Below, piece by piece: positions 6,847 through 15,050 of a stretch of DNA of 42,194 nt; the first letter of the stretch is position 1; the number at the start of each line of letters is the position of its first letter. Both the position numbers and the translations under genes were made by a program. The notes under the pieces were generated by a model. It did no database searches and had not been told where the DNA came from. It saw nothing but the letters and a program-made list of their open reading frames with translations. Origin of the DNA: Nocardioides sp. Lineage in GTDB: Bacteria; Actinomycetota; Actinomycetes; Propionibacteriales; Nocardioidaceae. The stretch lies in assembly GCA_025965335.1 (NCBI GenBank), contig JAOPXC010000043.1, forward strand, positions 1-42,194, written 5' to 3'.

Positions 6847-8319
6847 TCAGTACGCGCCCGCGTGGCCGAGAACTGCCCGCGCGGTCCGAAACAGGATCTG
6901 CAGGTCCAGTGCCGGCGACCAGTTGTCGACGTAGTGGAGGTCGAGGCGGACGGTCTCCTCCCACGACAGGTCCGAGCGGCCGGACACCTGCCACAGGCCG
7001 GTGATCCCGGGCCGGACCGCCAGCCGGCGACGCGCGTCGGGGTCGTAGCGCTCCACCTCGTCGGGCAGCGCGGGTCGGGGCCCGACCAGCGACATGTCGC
7101 CGAGCGCCACGTTGACGAGCTGCGGGAGCTCGTCGACGGAGTAGCGCCGGAGCACCGCTCCGAGGCGGGTCACGCGCGGGTCCTGACGGATCTTGAAGAG
7201 CAGGTCCCCCGCAGACTCGTTGTGGGCAGCCAGGTCGACGACGCGGGCCTCCGCGTCGGTCGTCATCGTGCGGAACTTGAACATGGTGAACTCGGCGCCG
7301 TCCCGGCCGACGCGACGCTGGCGGAAGATCGCCGGTCCGGGGCTGTCTCGGCGTACGGCGAGCGCGACCATCACCAGCAGCGGCGCCAGGACGACCAGGG
7401 CCGCGAGCGCGACCACCCGCTCCGCGGCGTGCTCCAACGTGCGCGCGAGACCGCCTGATGGCACCGCCCGCACGTCGACGACACTCAGGTCTCCGACGGC
7501 GCCCAGCGATGTCCGGCAGGGGGCCACGTCGATCAGCCCAGTGCCGACGTAGAGACGGGTCCCGGATGCCTCGAGCTGCCATCCGAGCCGTCGGAGCCGA
7601 TGCGGATCGAGCCAGTGGCACGGCAGGACCAGGACCGCCTGGGCGCCGGTGGCCGCGACGACGCCAGGGATGTCGTCGACTCCGACCGTCACCGGCACGT
7701 CGAGCTGGAGCTCGTCCGCTGCCTCCCGGACGCACGCCGACACGACGGTCCAGCGACCCGGCACCCGGCGCAGCTCGGACACGGCTCGCGCCACTGCGTC
7801 GACGTCACCAGCGACCAGGACCGGCGTTCCGCCACACGACTCGATCGCGCGGGTCGACCAGGCGTCCACCGTCAGCCGGTTCGTGATGGCGAGGGACGTC
7901 AAGGCTCCGGTCACCATCATGAGCTGCTGAGACGTCGCAGGGGGATCGACGACGGTCGGCAGGCACCAGCAGGCGAGGCCCAGGACGGCGCCGGCCCGCA
8001 GCACCGCCGACGCCTGCGCCCGTCGCCCGCCGATCGCGTCGTACGCGTGCACCGCCATCAGGAGGGTCACCCAGACGCAGGCGAGGGCGAGACCGGCAAC
8101 CGGGGCCACCGACACCTCCGTCACGGCCACCAGTGCGGTGACGATCGCGACGGCGGCGAGATCGGCGGCCACGGTCAGGGTCGCGCGCCGCGACCGGGCC
8201 CACACCCGTCCCTCGGCCGAGCGCTGGCGACGTCGGACCGACGGCCGGAGCGGACTCGGCTCGCCCGGAACCAGGAGGCTCGGCACCAGAGTGTCTGCGA
8301 CAGAGACGAGAGAGGTCAC
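6847..8319 (-). CDS. Priming polyprenyl-phosphate glycosylphosphotransferase (sugar transferase)
   Basis: 490 aa from the GTG at 8319, with AAGGAG 9 nt upstream. It transfers a sugar-1-phosphate onto undecaprenyl phosphate and so starts each repeat unit at the membrane. N-terminal hydrophobic helices (about residues 45-150) precede a soluble middle region (GTPVLVAGDVDAVARAVSEL). The membrane-anchored catalytic domain follows: RDSPGPAIFRQRRVGRDG, FTMFKFRTM, SVDELPQLVNVALGDMSLVG, PRPALP, RPGITGLWQVSGRS and LDLHYVDNWS. All belong to the WbaP/EPS-synthesis transferase family. Length and architecture are normal. It is the only priming enzyme in the window, and its promoter lies in the 167-nt gap after the NHL gene. 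The sugar it uses cannot be read from sequence. Confidence 0.95.
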   Translation of the reverse strand: MTSLVSVADTLVPSLLVPGEPSPLRPSVRRRQRSAEGRVWARSRRATLTVAADLAAVAIVTALVAVTEVSVAPVAGLALACVWVTLLMAVHAYDAIGGRRAQASAVLRAGAVLGLACWCLPTVVDPPATSQQLMMVTGALTSLAITNRLTVDAWSTRAIESCGGTPVLVAGDVDAVARAVSELRRVPGRWTVVSACVREAADELQLDVPVTVGVDDIPGVVAATGAQAVLVLPCHWLDPHRLRRLGWQLEASGTRLYVGTGLIDVAPCRTSLGAVGDLSVVDVRAVPSGGLARTLEHAAERVVALAALVVLAPLLVMVALAVRRDSPGPAIFRQRRVGRDGAEFTMFKFRTMTTDAEARVVDLAAHNESAGDLLFKIRQDPRVTRLGAVLRRYSVDELPQLVNVALGDMSLVGPRPALPDEVERYDPDARRRLAVRPGITGLWQVSGRSDLSWEETVRLDLHYVDNWSPALDLQILFRTARAVLGHAGAY

Positions 8320-8383
8320 GGCTGCGTGCTCCTTGCGGTCGAACGAGGTGAGCCAAAACTAAGCAAGCGCTGCCCGTGGCACA

Positions 8384-8399
8384 TGCCTCAAATCAGGCA
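8384..8399. promoter_or_regulatory. Small inverted repeat upstream of the priming transferase
   Basis: TGCCT-CAAATC-AGGCA, 5-bp arms around a 6-nt centre, 65-80 nt upstream of the GTG at 8319. Its position suits an operator, but so short a dyad can occur by chance. Confidence 0.3.
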
Positions 8400-8431
8400 A
8401 CTCACGAGCCGTCGGGGCCGACATCCGGGCA

Positions 8432-8473
8432 TGGGTCATCGGCCCGGCGGGAGAACGCCGGGCCGATGACCCA
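8432..8473 (-). terminator. Strong hairpin terminator of the NHL/Ig gene at 8487
   Basis: A perfect 18-bp stem (TGGGTCATCGGCCCGGCG and its complement) encloses the 6-nt loop GGAGAA. It begins 14 nt past the stop codon at 8487. No T-tract follows, as is usual for actinobacterial hairpin terminators. It separates this gene from the priming transferase promoter. Confidence 0.85.
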
Positions 8474-8486
8474 CGAGGACGTCGAC

Positions 8487-11400
8487 CTAGTTGAGGGTGA
8501 CCGTCCGCCAGGCGGTCTTGGCCGATGTGTTCCCTGCGGAGTCGACCGCCGTGACCTGGTATCCGTACTTCCCCGTCGCGGGTGGCGAGAAGGTGTAGCT
8601 CCAGGTGGTGTTGGTCGACCCGGGTGCCGTCAGCGTCGTCGGCACGTTCGTGAACGCTCCCCACCCGGAACCGGTCCACCACAGCTTGCTGACCGTGTCC
8701 TGGATGTTGATCCGGACCGCCGTGGTGCCGGTGTCGTCGGTGACGTTGCCACCGATCGCCACCGACATGCCGGTGACGGTCGCATTCACCTGGGCCGGCG
8801 TCGTGACCGTGGGGCTCGGCGCCGTCGTGTCCGGACTGCCCGAGAGCGTGAAGCCCCGGGTTGCCGGCGATGCGTCGAGGTTGTTCGACGCGTCGACCGC
8901 CGTTGCGGAGACCGTGTAGCTGCCGGCCGTCCCACCGCTGAAGGCATACGACCAGGTCGCCGAGGGAGTTCCGCTCCCTGTCACAGCGGCGTTCACCGTG
9001 GCGCTCGTCGCGGACCACGCCGACCCGGTCCAGTACTGCCCCGAGCCGTTCACGATCGCGAGCCTCACTGCGGTGACCTGCTTGTCGTCGGTTGCGCCGC
9101 CGGTGATCGTCAGGTTCCCGCTCGGCAGGTTCGCGCCGTCGTCGGGTGCGGTGATCGTCGTGTCCGGCGCGACCGTGTCCGGCGCCTCGGACGTGACGTT
9201 GAAGACGACGTTCGGCTTGGTCGAATCGATGTTGCCGGCCGCGTCACGCGCCTCCACCGTGATCGTGTAGGCCCCGGCCGCCTTGGGCAGCCAGTCCCAC
9301 GACCAGGTGGTGCTCGGGCCACCCGGCGTGCCGAGCGTCGCCTCCCACGTGGTGTACGTGGTGCTGAACCCGGTCGACCCGGTGCCCGTCCAGTACCGAC
9401 CGTTGGCGTTGTTCTTCAGCACGATCCGGACCGAGGTGACCCCGATGTTGTCGGAGGCGTCACCGGTGAAGTGCACGGTCCCGAGCGGCAGGTTCGCTGC
9501 CGGCTGCGGCGGCGGCGCCGGGAACGTCAGGCGGCCGTCGGGTCGGACGGTGTCCGCGGTCGTCGGCGGCGGGATCGGCGGCGGCGTCGCCCCGGTCATC
9601 GCGAACGAACGCACCGTCGGCTGGCTCACGTTGCCGTTGTGGTCGCGCGTCCGCACCTCGGCCAGGTAGCGGCCCTGTCTCGACACGCCCGGGAAGACGA
9701 AGCGCCAGCTGACGCTGGTGGCCGGTGCGGTGGTCGCCGTGTACGACGCGAGCGAGTACGACTTGGTGGTCTTCCACGAGGAGTCGCTGGAGTCCCACCA
9801 GAGCCCCGTGGTCGCGTCCTGGACCGAGAGCTCGACATTGCCCACCGACGTGTTGTCGGCAGCGGTGCCGGTCAGCGTGACCGATGCGAGCGGCAGCACC
9901 GAGCTCTGCGCGGGGCTGGACACGACCGGGGTGGACGGGGCCGCCGTCTCGTAGGTCCGCAGGTTGTTGGTGTTGAAGACCTGGATCCGGTCGTTGCCGG
10001 AGTCGGCGATGTAGAGCCGGCCCTGGGCGTCGCAGTCGATACCGGCAGGACCCTTGAAGTCGTAAGGGTTCTGGCCGAACGTCTGTCCCCACCTGGTCGC
10101 GAAGGTGCCGTCGAGGTTCATCGCGGTGACCTTGGCTGCTGCCTCGTCCACGACGAAGACCTGGCCGTTGCAGTAGACGAGGTCGGCGATGTCCCTGAAC
10201 TGGCCGAGCGCGGTGCCCGAGGCGCCGTAGGTGGCCACCAGGTTGCCCAGCTGGTCGTAGACGCGGACCCGGGTGCCGCTCCCGATGTAGATGTTGCCGG
10301 TCGCCGGGTCCACGGCGGTGCCGCTGCCGGACACCGGGATGAAGTTGTGGTTGGGATCGACGTCCAGGGGCGTCATGTCGATCTCTTCGAAGGTCACCGC
10401 ATTGATGACCTTGACGCTCGACGCCATCCGGTCGGTGATGATCGCGACCTGGGTGCCGTCGGGGCGGGTGTAGAACTCCACGTCACCCGGCCAGCGGAAG
10501 TGGCCGTTGTCCGTGTCGTCGCTGCCGATCTGGCCGATCTGGCGCACGTACGTCGGAGCCCCGGTGGCGGTCGTGGGGGCGTTGTACACCTGGATGTGGT
10601 GGCCGCGCTCGTTGACGACCCAGATCCGTTTGGGCGTGGTGGCCGTGGCCGGCTGGACCGCGATGTGCCGCGGGTAGTTCATGTCGAAGGGACCGCCGGG
10701 TCCGCGCTTGCCCCAGGCACCCAGGGAGGTGCCGTTGGAGGAGAACCGCTGGAACCGCTGGGCCCAGGCATCCGCGACCCAGACGTCGCCCGTGGCTCTG
10801 TCGATCGCGGCGTCACGAGGCTGTGCGAGGAAGCCGACGGGTGGCTTGCGGGCGGGGGATGGCGCGCGCAGAAGTGGCGTCCCCGTGGGAGAGAACTTCT
10901 CGGCCTCGAAGCCGCCGAAGTCGCCCACCCAGAGGTTGCCGTCGTTGTCGACGTCGATCTGACGACCGCCACCGGCGAACTGTCCGGGTCCTTCACCCTC
11001 GCTGCCGAAGGAGCTGACGTAGGTGCCGTCGAGGGTGAAGATGTCGACGTCGGAATGCTCGGCGTCGACGATGTAGACGCGGTTGGTGGCCTCGACGGCC
11101 AGGACCCCGCGGTTGTCGCCGCCGGTCTGTGTCTCCCCGAAGGTCGAGAGGTAGGTGCCGTCCTTGGCGTAGCGGTAGGCCCGCCGGTTCCAGGCGTCGG
11201 AGAAGTAGAAGACGTTGTCGTCGGTGATGTCGATGCCGTAGATCCGCGCCTGGTTGGTTGCGCTGGTGCCGGGCGGGGTGACGTCCCACGCGCCAATCTC
11301 GTCCACGGTCTGGTTGGCGTCGTTGAAGTGCAGCCCGAGCATGCGGGGCGGGTTCTCCTCGCTCAGGGTGTTCGCCGTCACCGACAGGTTCTGGTAGTGG

Positions 11401-11936
11401 CTGTCCAGCACCCACACGTCGCCGGTGTCCTCCTCCACGGTCATCCACACGGTGTAGAAGGCGCGGTAGCGATTGCCCGTGTTCGAGCCGAAGTTCGCGT
11501 TGGCGGCGTACAGGTAGTTGCCGAACTTGTCGTACTTCGCGATCGCCACGGTCAGCGGGTTGTCCTTGAGCTCGGCCACGTAGATCGCACCGTCGTTCGG
11601 GTCGACCGCGATGCTGTACGGCTGACCGAGCGGGTCGGGACGGTAGAAGTCGCCAAGCGCGTTGCCCTGCTTGTCGTAGCGGCGGATCTTGAAGTTCAGG
11701 TAGTCACCGACGAGGACCTCGTCGGTGACCGGGTTGTACTGGACTCCCCATCCGAAGACGCCCGGCCGGCCCTGGCCACCGATGCTGCGCTCGAAGCGCG
11801 GCTGCTGGTTGGTGGTCAGCGCCGCCGAGGCCGTCGGGGGGGCCACCGCCGTGGTGACGATGCTGAGCATCGCCGCCATCACGACCGTGGCCAGCAGTGC
11901 GACTAGATGGCGACGCGGGCTTCTAGGGACTGACAT
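8487..11936 (-). CDS. Secreted NHL beta-propeller protein with four Ig-like modules (NHL-E)
   Basis: 1149 aa. I chose the ATG at 11936, not the ORF start at 11993, because GAGGGGG precedes it and a signal peptide follows directly (MSVPRSPRRHLVALLATVVM...ASA). Residues about 45-660 hold NHL repeats (for example GVQYNPVTDEVLVGDYLNFKIRRYD, IAVDPNDGAIYVAEL, LYIADSGNDRIQVFN), forming one or more beta-propellers. The C-terminal ~480 residues are four Ig-like modules of about 115-125 aa, each with a D-N/D-x-[SG]-V core, a W-x-TG/DG segment and an A-x-D-x-x-GN end. No LPXTG motif or C-terminal membrane helix is present, so it is probably released or held non-covalently. It belongs to the same subfamily as NHL-B and NHL-D (RSIGGQGRPGVFGWG). 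Function is not known; binding to glycan or to other surface proteins is an inference. Confidence 0.85.
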   Translation of the reverse strand: MSVPRSPRRHLVALLATVVMAAMLSIVTTAVAPPTASAALTTNQQPRFERSIGGQGRPGVFGWGVQYNPVTDEVLVGDYLNFKIRRYDKQGNALGDFYRPDPLGQPYSIAVDPNDGAIYVAELKDNPLTVAIAKYDKFGNYLYAANANFGSNTGNRYRAFYTVWMTVEEDTGDVWVLDSHYQNLSVTANTLSEENPPRMLGLHFNDANQTVDEIGAWDVTPPGTSATNQARIYGIDITDDNVFYFSDAWNRRAYRYAKDGTYLSTFGETQTGGDNRGVLAVEATNRVYIVDAEHSDVDIFTLDGTYVSSFGSEGEGPGQFAGGGRQIDVDNDGNLWVGDFGGFEAEKFSPTGTPLLRAPSPARKPPVGFLAQPRDAAIDRATGDVWVADAWAQRFQRFSSNGTSLGAWGKRGPGGPFDMNYPRHIAVQPATATTPKRIWVVNERGHHIQVYNAPTTATGAPTYVRQIGQIGSDDTDNGHFRWPGDVEFYTRPDGTQVAIITDRMASSVKVINAVTFEEIDMTPLDVDPNHNFIPVSGSGTAVDPATGNIYIGSGTRVRVYDQLGNLVATYGASGTALGQFRDIADLVYCNGQVFVVDEAAAKVTAMNLDGTFATRWGQTFGQNPYDFKGPAGIDCDAQGRLYIADSGNDRIQVFNTNNLRTYETAAPSTPVVSSPAQSSVLPLASVTLTGTAADNTSVGNVELSVQDATTGLWWDSSDSSWKTTKSYSLASYTATTAPATSVSWRFVFPGVSRQGRYLAEVRTRDHNGNVSQPTVRSFAMTGATPPPIPPPTTADTVRPDGRLTFPAPPPQPAANLPLGTVHFTGDASDNIGVTSVRIVLKNNANGRYWTGTGSTGFSTTYTTWEATLGTPGGPSTTWSWDWLPKAAGAYTITVEARDAAGNIDSTKPNVVFNVTSEAPDTVAPDTTITAPDDGANLPSGNLTITGGATDDKQVTAVRLAIVNGSGQYWTGSAWSATSATVNAAVTGSGTPSATWSYAFSGGTAGSYTVSATAVDASNNLDASPATRGFTLSGSPDTTAPSPTVTTPAQVNATVTGMSVAIGGNVTDDTGTTAVRINIQDTVSKLWWTGSGWGAFTNVPTTLTAPGSTNTTWSYTFSPPATGKYGYQVTAVDSAGNTSAKTAWRTVTLN

Positions 11937-12004
11937 GTCTGGATCCCCCTCGGGATGGACGAAAGCCCGGCACTCGCCTGGCATCCGGATCAATCTCGCA
12001 CCGT

Positions 12005-12025
12005 GGGTGATGACGGGTCATACCC
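12005..12025. promoter_or_regulatory. Dyad in the promoter region of the NHL-E gene
   Basis: Within the 115-nt gap 11937-12051. On the minus strand, GGGT-ATGAC-CC-GTCAT precedes CACCC: an ATGAC/GTCAT inverted repeat flanked by GGGT and ACCC with a one-base offset. It may be an operator, or a weak terminator for the sulfotransferase pair upstream. The adjoining CTTGGGTATGA loosely resembles the half-site of the palindrome at 13931. Confidence 0.4.
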
Positions 12026-12051
12026 AAGATCGGCCAAAGATCAGCTGGCCC

Positions 12052-12924
12052 TCATCGATATCCGTGGTCCGCGAGCGAATGTCCGAGGACCGACTCCATG
12101 GCGGATATGTCGTCCGGCGACAGGTCGTCGCGGAAGGCCTGCGCCCGTCCGGACGAGAAGCGGTAGCGGGCGAACTCCGCTGCGTACGGCGGCGTCCAGT
12201 CCAGGCCCACCCGGGCAAGGATCTGGCCCACCTGGTCGCGGGGATCGGCAACGAGGTCCTCGTAGCGGACCCGCACCCACTGGTCCTCGGGGACCCGCAT
12301 GCGGGCCTCGTCGTAGGCCTCCATGAGCAGCCGCCAACCCAGGGCGGCCAGCACCGGGAACGATCTGTCGTGCTTGCGCCAGAGCTCGTCCAGCGGCTCC
12401 GGCAGCGGCCCCAACAACCATTGCTCCGGACCGCGGTGCCCATCCCACCAAGGCATCTGGAGCCACGAGCTCGCCACCGCCCGGCCGTCGCGGACGACCT
12501 CCACGAACACCGCGTCCGGGAAGCACGCGCGCAGCAGGCCGGCCCGGGGCCACCCGGTGAGCTTGTGCAGGAAGACTGGCGCGCCCAGCCGCTCCGCCCG
12601 GTCGGCCACGAACCTGCGCATTCGGTCGCGGATCCAGGGCGTCGCGTCTGCCTCCGTCAGGTCGCGGACCGGGTCCACCAGCATCGGACCCACCTCACGG
12701 GAGAGGACCCGGTAGCCCTCGGACGGGGCGAAGCGGAGCCCGCCCTTGCGGGTCACCCGCGCGGGGAGGCGGCGCCAGGCTCGGTTCTGCCAGGCGGCGC
12801 TCCGGAGCAGCCCGCGGTCGTCCAGGTTCGTGATGAAGCCGGTCTGCTCGTGCCGGGCCAGGACCTCGTGCACCAGCGTCGAGCCACACCGGCCGGTGCC
12901 GAGCACGAAGACCGGTCGGCTCAC
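12052..12924 (-). CDS. Sulfotransferase (PAPS-dependent family), ST-2
   Basis: 290 aa from the GTG at 12924, which overlaps the upstream sulfotransferase stop as GTGA. The N-terminal phosphosulfate-binding loop is VFVLGTGRCGSTLVHEVL (residues 5-22). The 3'-phosphate-binding segment is VFVEVVRDGRAVASSWLQ (around 140-157), with the conserved Arg and Ser. The C-terminal part has VRVRYEDLVADPRDQVGQIL, typical of this fold. It transfers sulfuryl groups from PAPS to an acceptor hydroxyl; in this locus the acceptor is probably a sugar of the repeat unit or polymer (inference). No signal peptide, so it is cytosolic and acts before export. Family sure, acceptor unknown. Confidence 0.9.
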   Translation of the reverse strand: MSRPVFVLGTGRCGSTLVHEVLARHEQTGFITNLDDRGLLRSAAWQNRAWRRLPARVTRKGGLRFAPSEGYRVLSREVGPMLVDPVRDLTEADATPWIRDRMRRFVADRAERLGAPVFLHKLTGWPRAGLLRACFPDAVFVEVVRDGRAVASSWLQMPWWDGHRGPEQWLLGPLPEPLDELWRKHDRSFPVLAALGWRLLMEAYDEARMRVPEDQWVRVRYEDLVADPRDQVGQILARVGLDWTPPYAAEFARYRFSSGRAQAFRDDLSPDDISAMESVLGHSLADHGYR

Positions 12925-13838
12925 GGCCGGTAGCCCATGGCCGTGAGCATGTCCTCCTGAAGAACGGTGGCGCGTTCGTAGACGTGGTCGTGCGACACCT
13001 GGCGGTTGCGATCCGGGAAGCTGAGGTGCTCCAGTGCCTGGTGCCAGCTCGGGTCGGCCCCGAGCCCGGCGAACTCCGCCACGTCCCCCAGCGTCTGGTT
13101 CGGCGCGGACACGAGATCCTCGTACGACACGCGGCAGACCCGCTCGGGCGGCAGGCCCGCCAGGCCGTACTCGATCAGGCCCACCTCACGGACCCAGTGC
13201 TCCGCCGCCGCGTCCACGGGGTTGTGGCCGGTGCGCGCCCAGTCGATCGGCGTCCCTTCCCACCACCACAGGTCGTGTTCGGGCCACCAGTCGACGTAGA
13301 GCAGCGAGTTGGCGACCGCCCGGCCGTCTCGGGTCACGGCCACGAACCGGGCTTCGGGGAAGACGGCCGCGAGCAGGGGGATGCGCAGGTTGTGCCCGAT
13401 CCGCTTGGAGATCACGACGTCACCGCCGGACGCCCGCGCAAGCCGACGGAAGTCAGCGCGCAGGCGAAGCTGCTCCTCGTCCGCGGACGACGCGGCTCCC
13501 GGGCGCAGCCCGCGCCGCTCGAAGACGGGCTCGCCCTCGACCGGCTGGGGGAACCAGCGCTCGAGCACCGAACGAGGGAGTCCATAGCGATAGGCCTCGT
13601 CACCCGCCTCGCCGAACCAGACCCGCTCGCGGGTCCGCGGGGCCATGGCGGCCAGCCGGTTCAGCGCAGCGAGCTCCGGGAGCGCCGGTAGCCGTCGACA
13701 GTAGTTGCTGATCCAGGCCGCGCGAGGGTGCAGGGCCAGGCATCGGTAGAGCAGGGACGTACCCGAGCGCGGGGCACCCAGCACAAACACCGGAGTGGAG
13801 TCCTTCGCCCTGTCCCGACTCGATGTTCGTGCGGTCAT
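12921..13838 (-). CDS. Sulfotransferase (PAPS-dependent family), ST-1
   Basis: 305 aa from the ATG at 13838, with GGAGGA just upstream. The 5'-phosphosulfate loop is PVFVLGAPRSGTSLLYRCL (residues 16-34). The 3'-phosphate motif is FVAVTRDGRAVANSLLYVDWW, and RVSYEDLVSAPNQTLGDVAEF closes the fold. It is related to ST-2 but clearly diverged, so the two probably sulfate different positions. They form a two-gene unit with a GTGA overlap. Transcription starts in the 249-nt region shared with the Wzz operon, which carries a 34-bp palindrome. Cytosolic, with no signal peptide. Confidence 0.91.
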   Translation of the reverse strand: MTARTSSRDRAKDSTPVFVLGAPRSGTSLLYRCLALHPRAAWISNYCRRLPALPELAALNRLAAMAPRTRERVWFGEAGDEAYRYGLPRSVLERWFPQPVEGEPVFERRGLRPGAASSADEEQLRLRADFRRLARASGGDVVISKRIGHNLRIPLLAAVFPEARFVAVTRDGRAVANSLLYVDWWPEHDLWWWEGTPIDWARTGHNPVDAAAEHWVREVGLIEYGLAGLPPERVCRVSYEDLVSAPNQTLGDVAEFAGLGADPSWHQALEHLSFPDRNRQVSHDHVYERATVLQEDMLTAMGYRP

Positions 13839-13930
13839 GATCTCCTCCGGCCTGCCAGTGACACCTGGTTCCCGGCGTCGCGCCAGGTGGTCCGAGTGAA
13901 GCCGCGGTGCCGGTGACCACGCAGGGGGAC

Positions 13931-13964
13931 AAGTCCATATCCCTAACGTTGGGGATATGAACTT
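13931..13964. promoter_or_regulatory. 34-bp near-perfect palindrome (operator candidate) in divergent promoter
   Basis: Left arm AAGTCCATATCCCTAAC, right arm GTTGGGGATATGAACTT, no spacer, 15 of 17 pairs complementary. It lies between the divergent starts of ST-1 (13838) and the Wzz-like gene (14088). That is 93 nt from the first and about 124 nt from the second. The size and symmetry suit a dimeric regulator. The centre, CCCTAACGTTGGGG, resembles the core of the repeated element at 4448 and 36019 (TTGGGGA-AT). The remaining intergenic sequence, 13839-14087, shows nothing else that I can support. Confidence 0.75.
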
Positions 13965-14087
13965 GAGGACCGCGATCGCCGCACCAAACGCTGCCTAGCC
14001 TCCAAAGGGCGTCGAGCGGGGGATCAGATGCAAACTCCCCGCCGTCCTGCGAGACCAGAGAGCCGTGTGCATCCACGGAGCCGAGAC

Positions 14088-15050
14088 ATGCAACTCATGA
14101 CTGTTCTCACCCGGGCGGGTGCAGCACGCTGGTTGCTCCTCGTCGTGCCGCTGGTGGCCGTCGTCGCCACCATCGGCCTGACCTTCCAGCAGGAGCCCGA
14201 CCGGTCCACCCTCGCGACGGTCTCCGTGGTCGCACCCGAGGGCCAGAGCACCGCCGCCACCGTCAGCCAGTCCGTGGACAGCTTCCGCTCCGCCATCGTG
14301 TCCGAGTCCGTGGTCGAGTCGGCGAGCAACGACGCCGGGGTGGCCGTGTCCGCCAGTCGCGACATCAGTGCCACGCGGATCGGCACCTCGAACCTCGTCG
14401 ACATCACGGTGCACACCCAGGCTGGTGAGGATGCGGAGGCGCTGATCCGGGCGCTGGTCTCGAACACCAACGCCGTCCTGTTCTCCTCGACCCTGACCGC
14501 GGCGGAGACCCGGGCCGAGCGAGCCGCGAAGCGCTACGAGACCGCCCTGAAGGACCGCGCCAGCGAGACCCATCGCAGCGGCCTCGTGCTTCCGATCGAG
14601 TCCTATCGTGCCAAGGCCAGCGAGGTGACGCAGCTGCGGGTCGCCCTGGCCACGACCCTGGGCGACCCGGCCGTCGACCGCGCGGCGCTCGTGGGCCGGC
14701 TCGCCGAGGCGGTGCGCGTTCGCGACGCGATCGGCGCCAACTTGGAGACCTACGAGTCCGTGCAGGACGCGGTCGTGCGGACCAGGGCCGAGCAGGCAAA
14801 CGCGGCCCTCCAGCTCGACGCGGTCCAGACCCGCAAGGCGGCGGCCACGTCGTCGGAGTCCGTGACGATCTCAGACACCCATCCCCAGTCCCGACAGACC
14901 CTTCTGGTCCGCGCGGGCGTCGCTGCCCTGGTGGTCGGCCTGGGGGTCGGTGCCGGACTGGTCCTGGCAATCGGGCTGCTGCGAGAGGGCCGGCGCAACC
15001 GCAACGGCGTCGCGACTCCCGATCCGCCCGCTTACTCCCTGGTCGGCTGA
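14088..15050 (+). CDS. Wzz-like polysaccharide chain-length determinant / co-polymerase
   Basis: 320 aa from the ATG at 14088 (GGAG 7 nt upstream); an ATG at 14028 would add 20 residues but is poorly spaced from its purine tract. Two membrane helices frame the protein: AARWLLLVVPLVAVVATIGLTF near the N-terminus and LLVRAGVAALVVGLGVGAGLVLAIGLL near the C-terminus. Between them lies an extracytoplasmic region with a coiled coil (about 145-260, TAAETRAERAAKRYETALKD). This is the topology of Wzz/PCP proteins, which set chain length together with the Wzy polymerase. No tyrosine-kinase domain is attached and none is encoded nearby. The stop overlaps the next gene's start (TGATG). Assignment is by topology and context rather than strong sequence motifs. 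Confidence 0.75.
   Translation: MQLMTVLTRAGAARWLLLVVPLVAVVATIGLTFQQEPDRSTLATVSVVAPEGQSTAATVSQSVDSFRSAIVSESVVESASNDAGVAVSASRDISATRIGTSNLVDITVHTQAGEDAEALIRALVSNTNAVLFSSTLTAAETRAERAAKRYETALKDRASETHRSGLVLPIESYRAKASEVTQLRVALATTLGDPAVDRAALVGRLAEAVRVRDAIGANLETYESVQDAVVRTRAEQANAALQLDAVQTRKAAATSSESVTISDTHPQSRQTLLVRAGVAALVVGLGVGAGLVLAIGLLREGRRNRNGVATPDPPAYSLVG

Noticed and set aside
8376-11906. 1176-aa plus-strand ORF opposite the NHL-E gene
   Set aside because: It is Arg/Gly/Val/Asp-rich with no domain, and lies wholly antisense to a gene with signal peptide, NHL repeats and Ig modules. Long shadow ORFs are expected at this GC content. The same holds for the plus ORFs at 24750, 26864, 29440 and 32733.
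13839-14087. The 34-bp palindrome as a transcription terminator
   Set aside because: It lies between two divergent gene starts, not after any stop codon, so an operator is far more likely.
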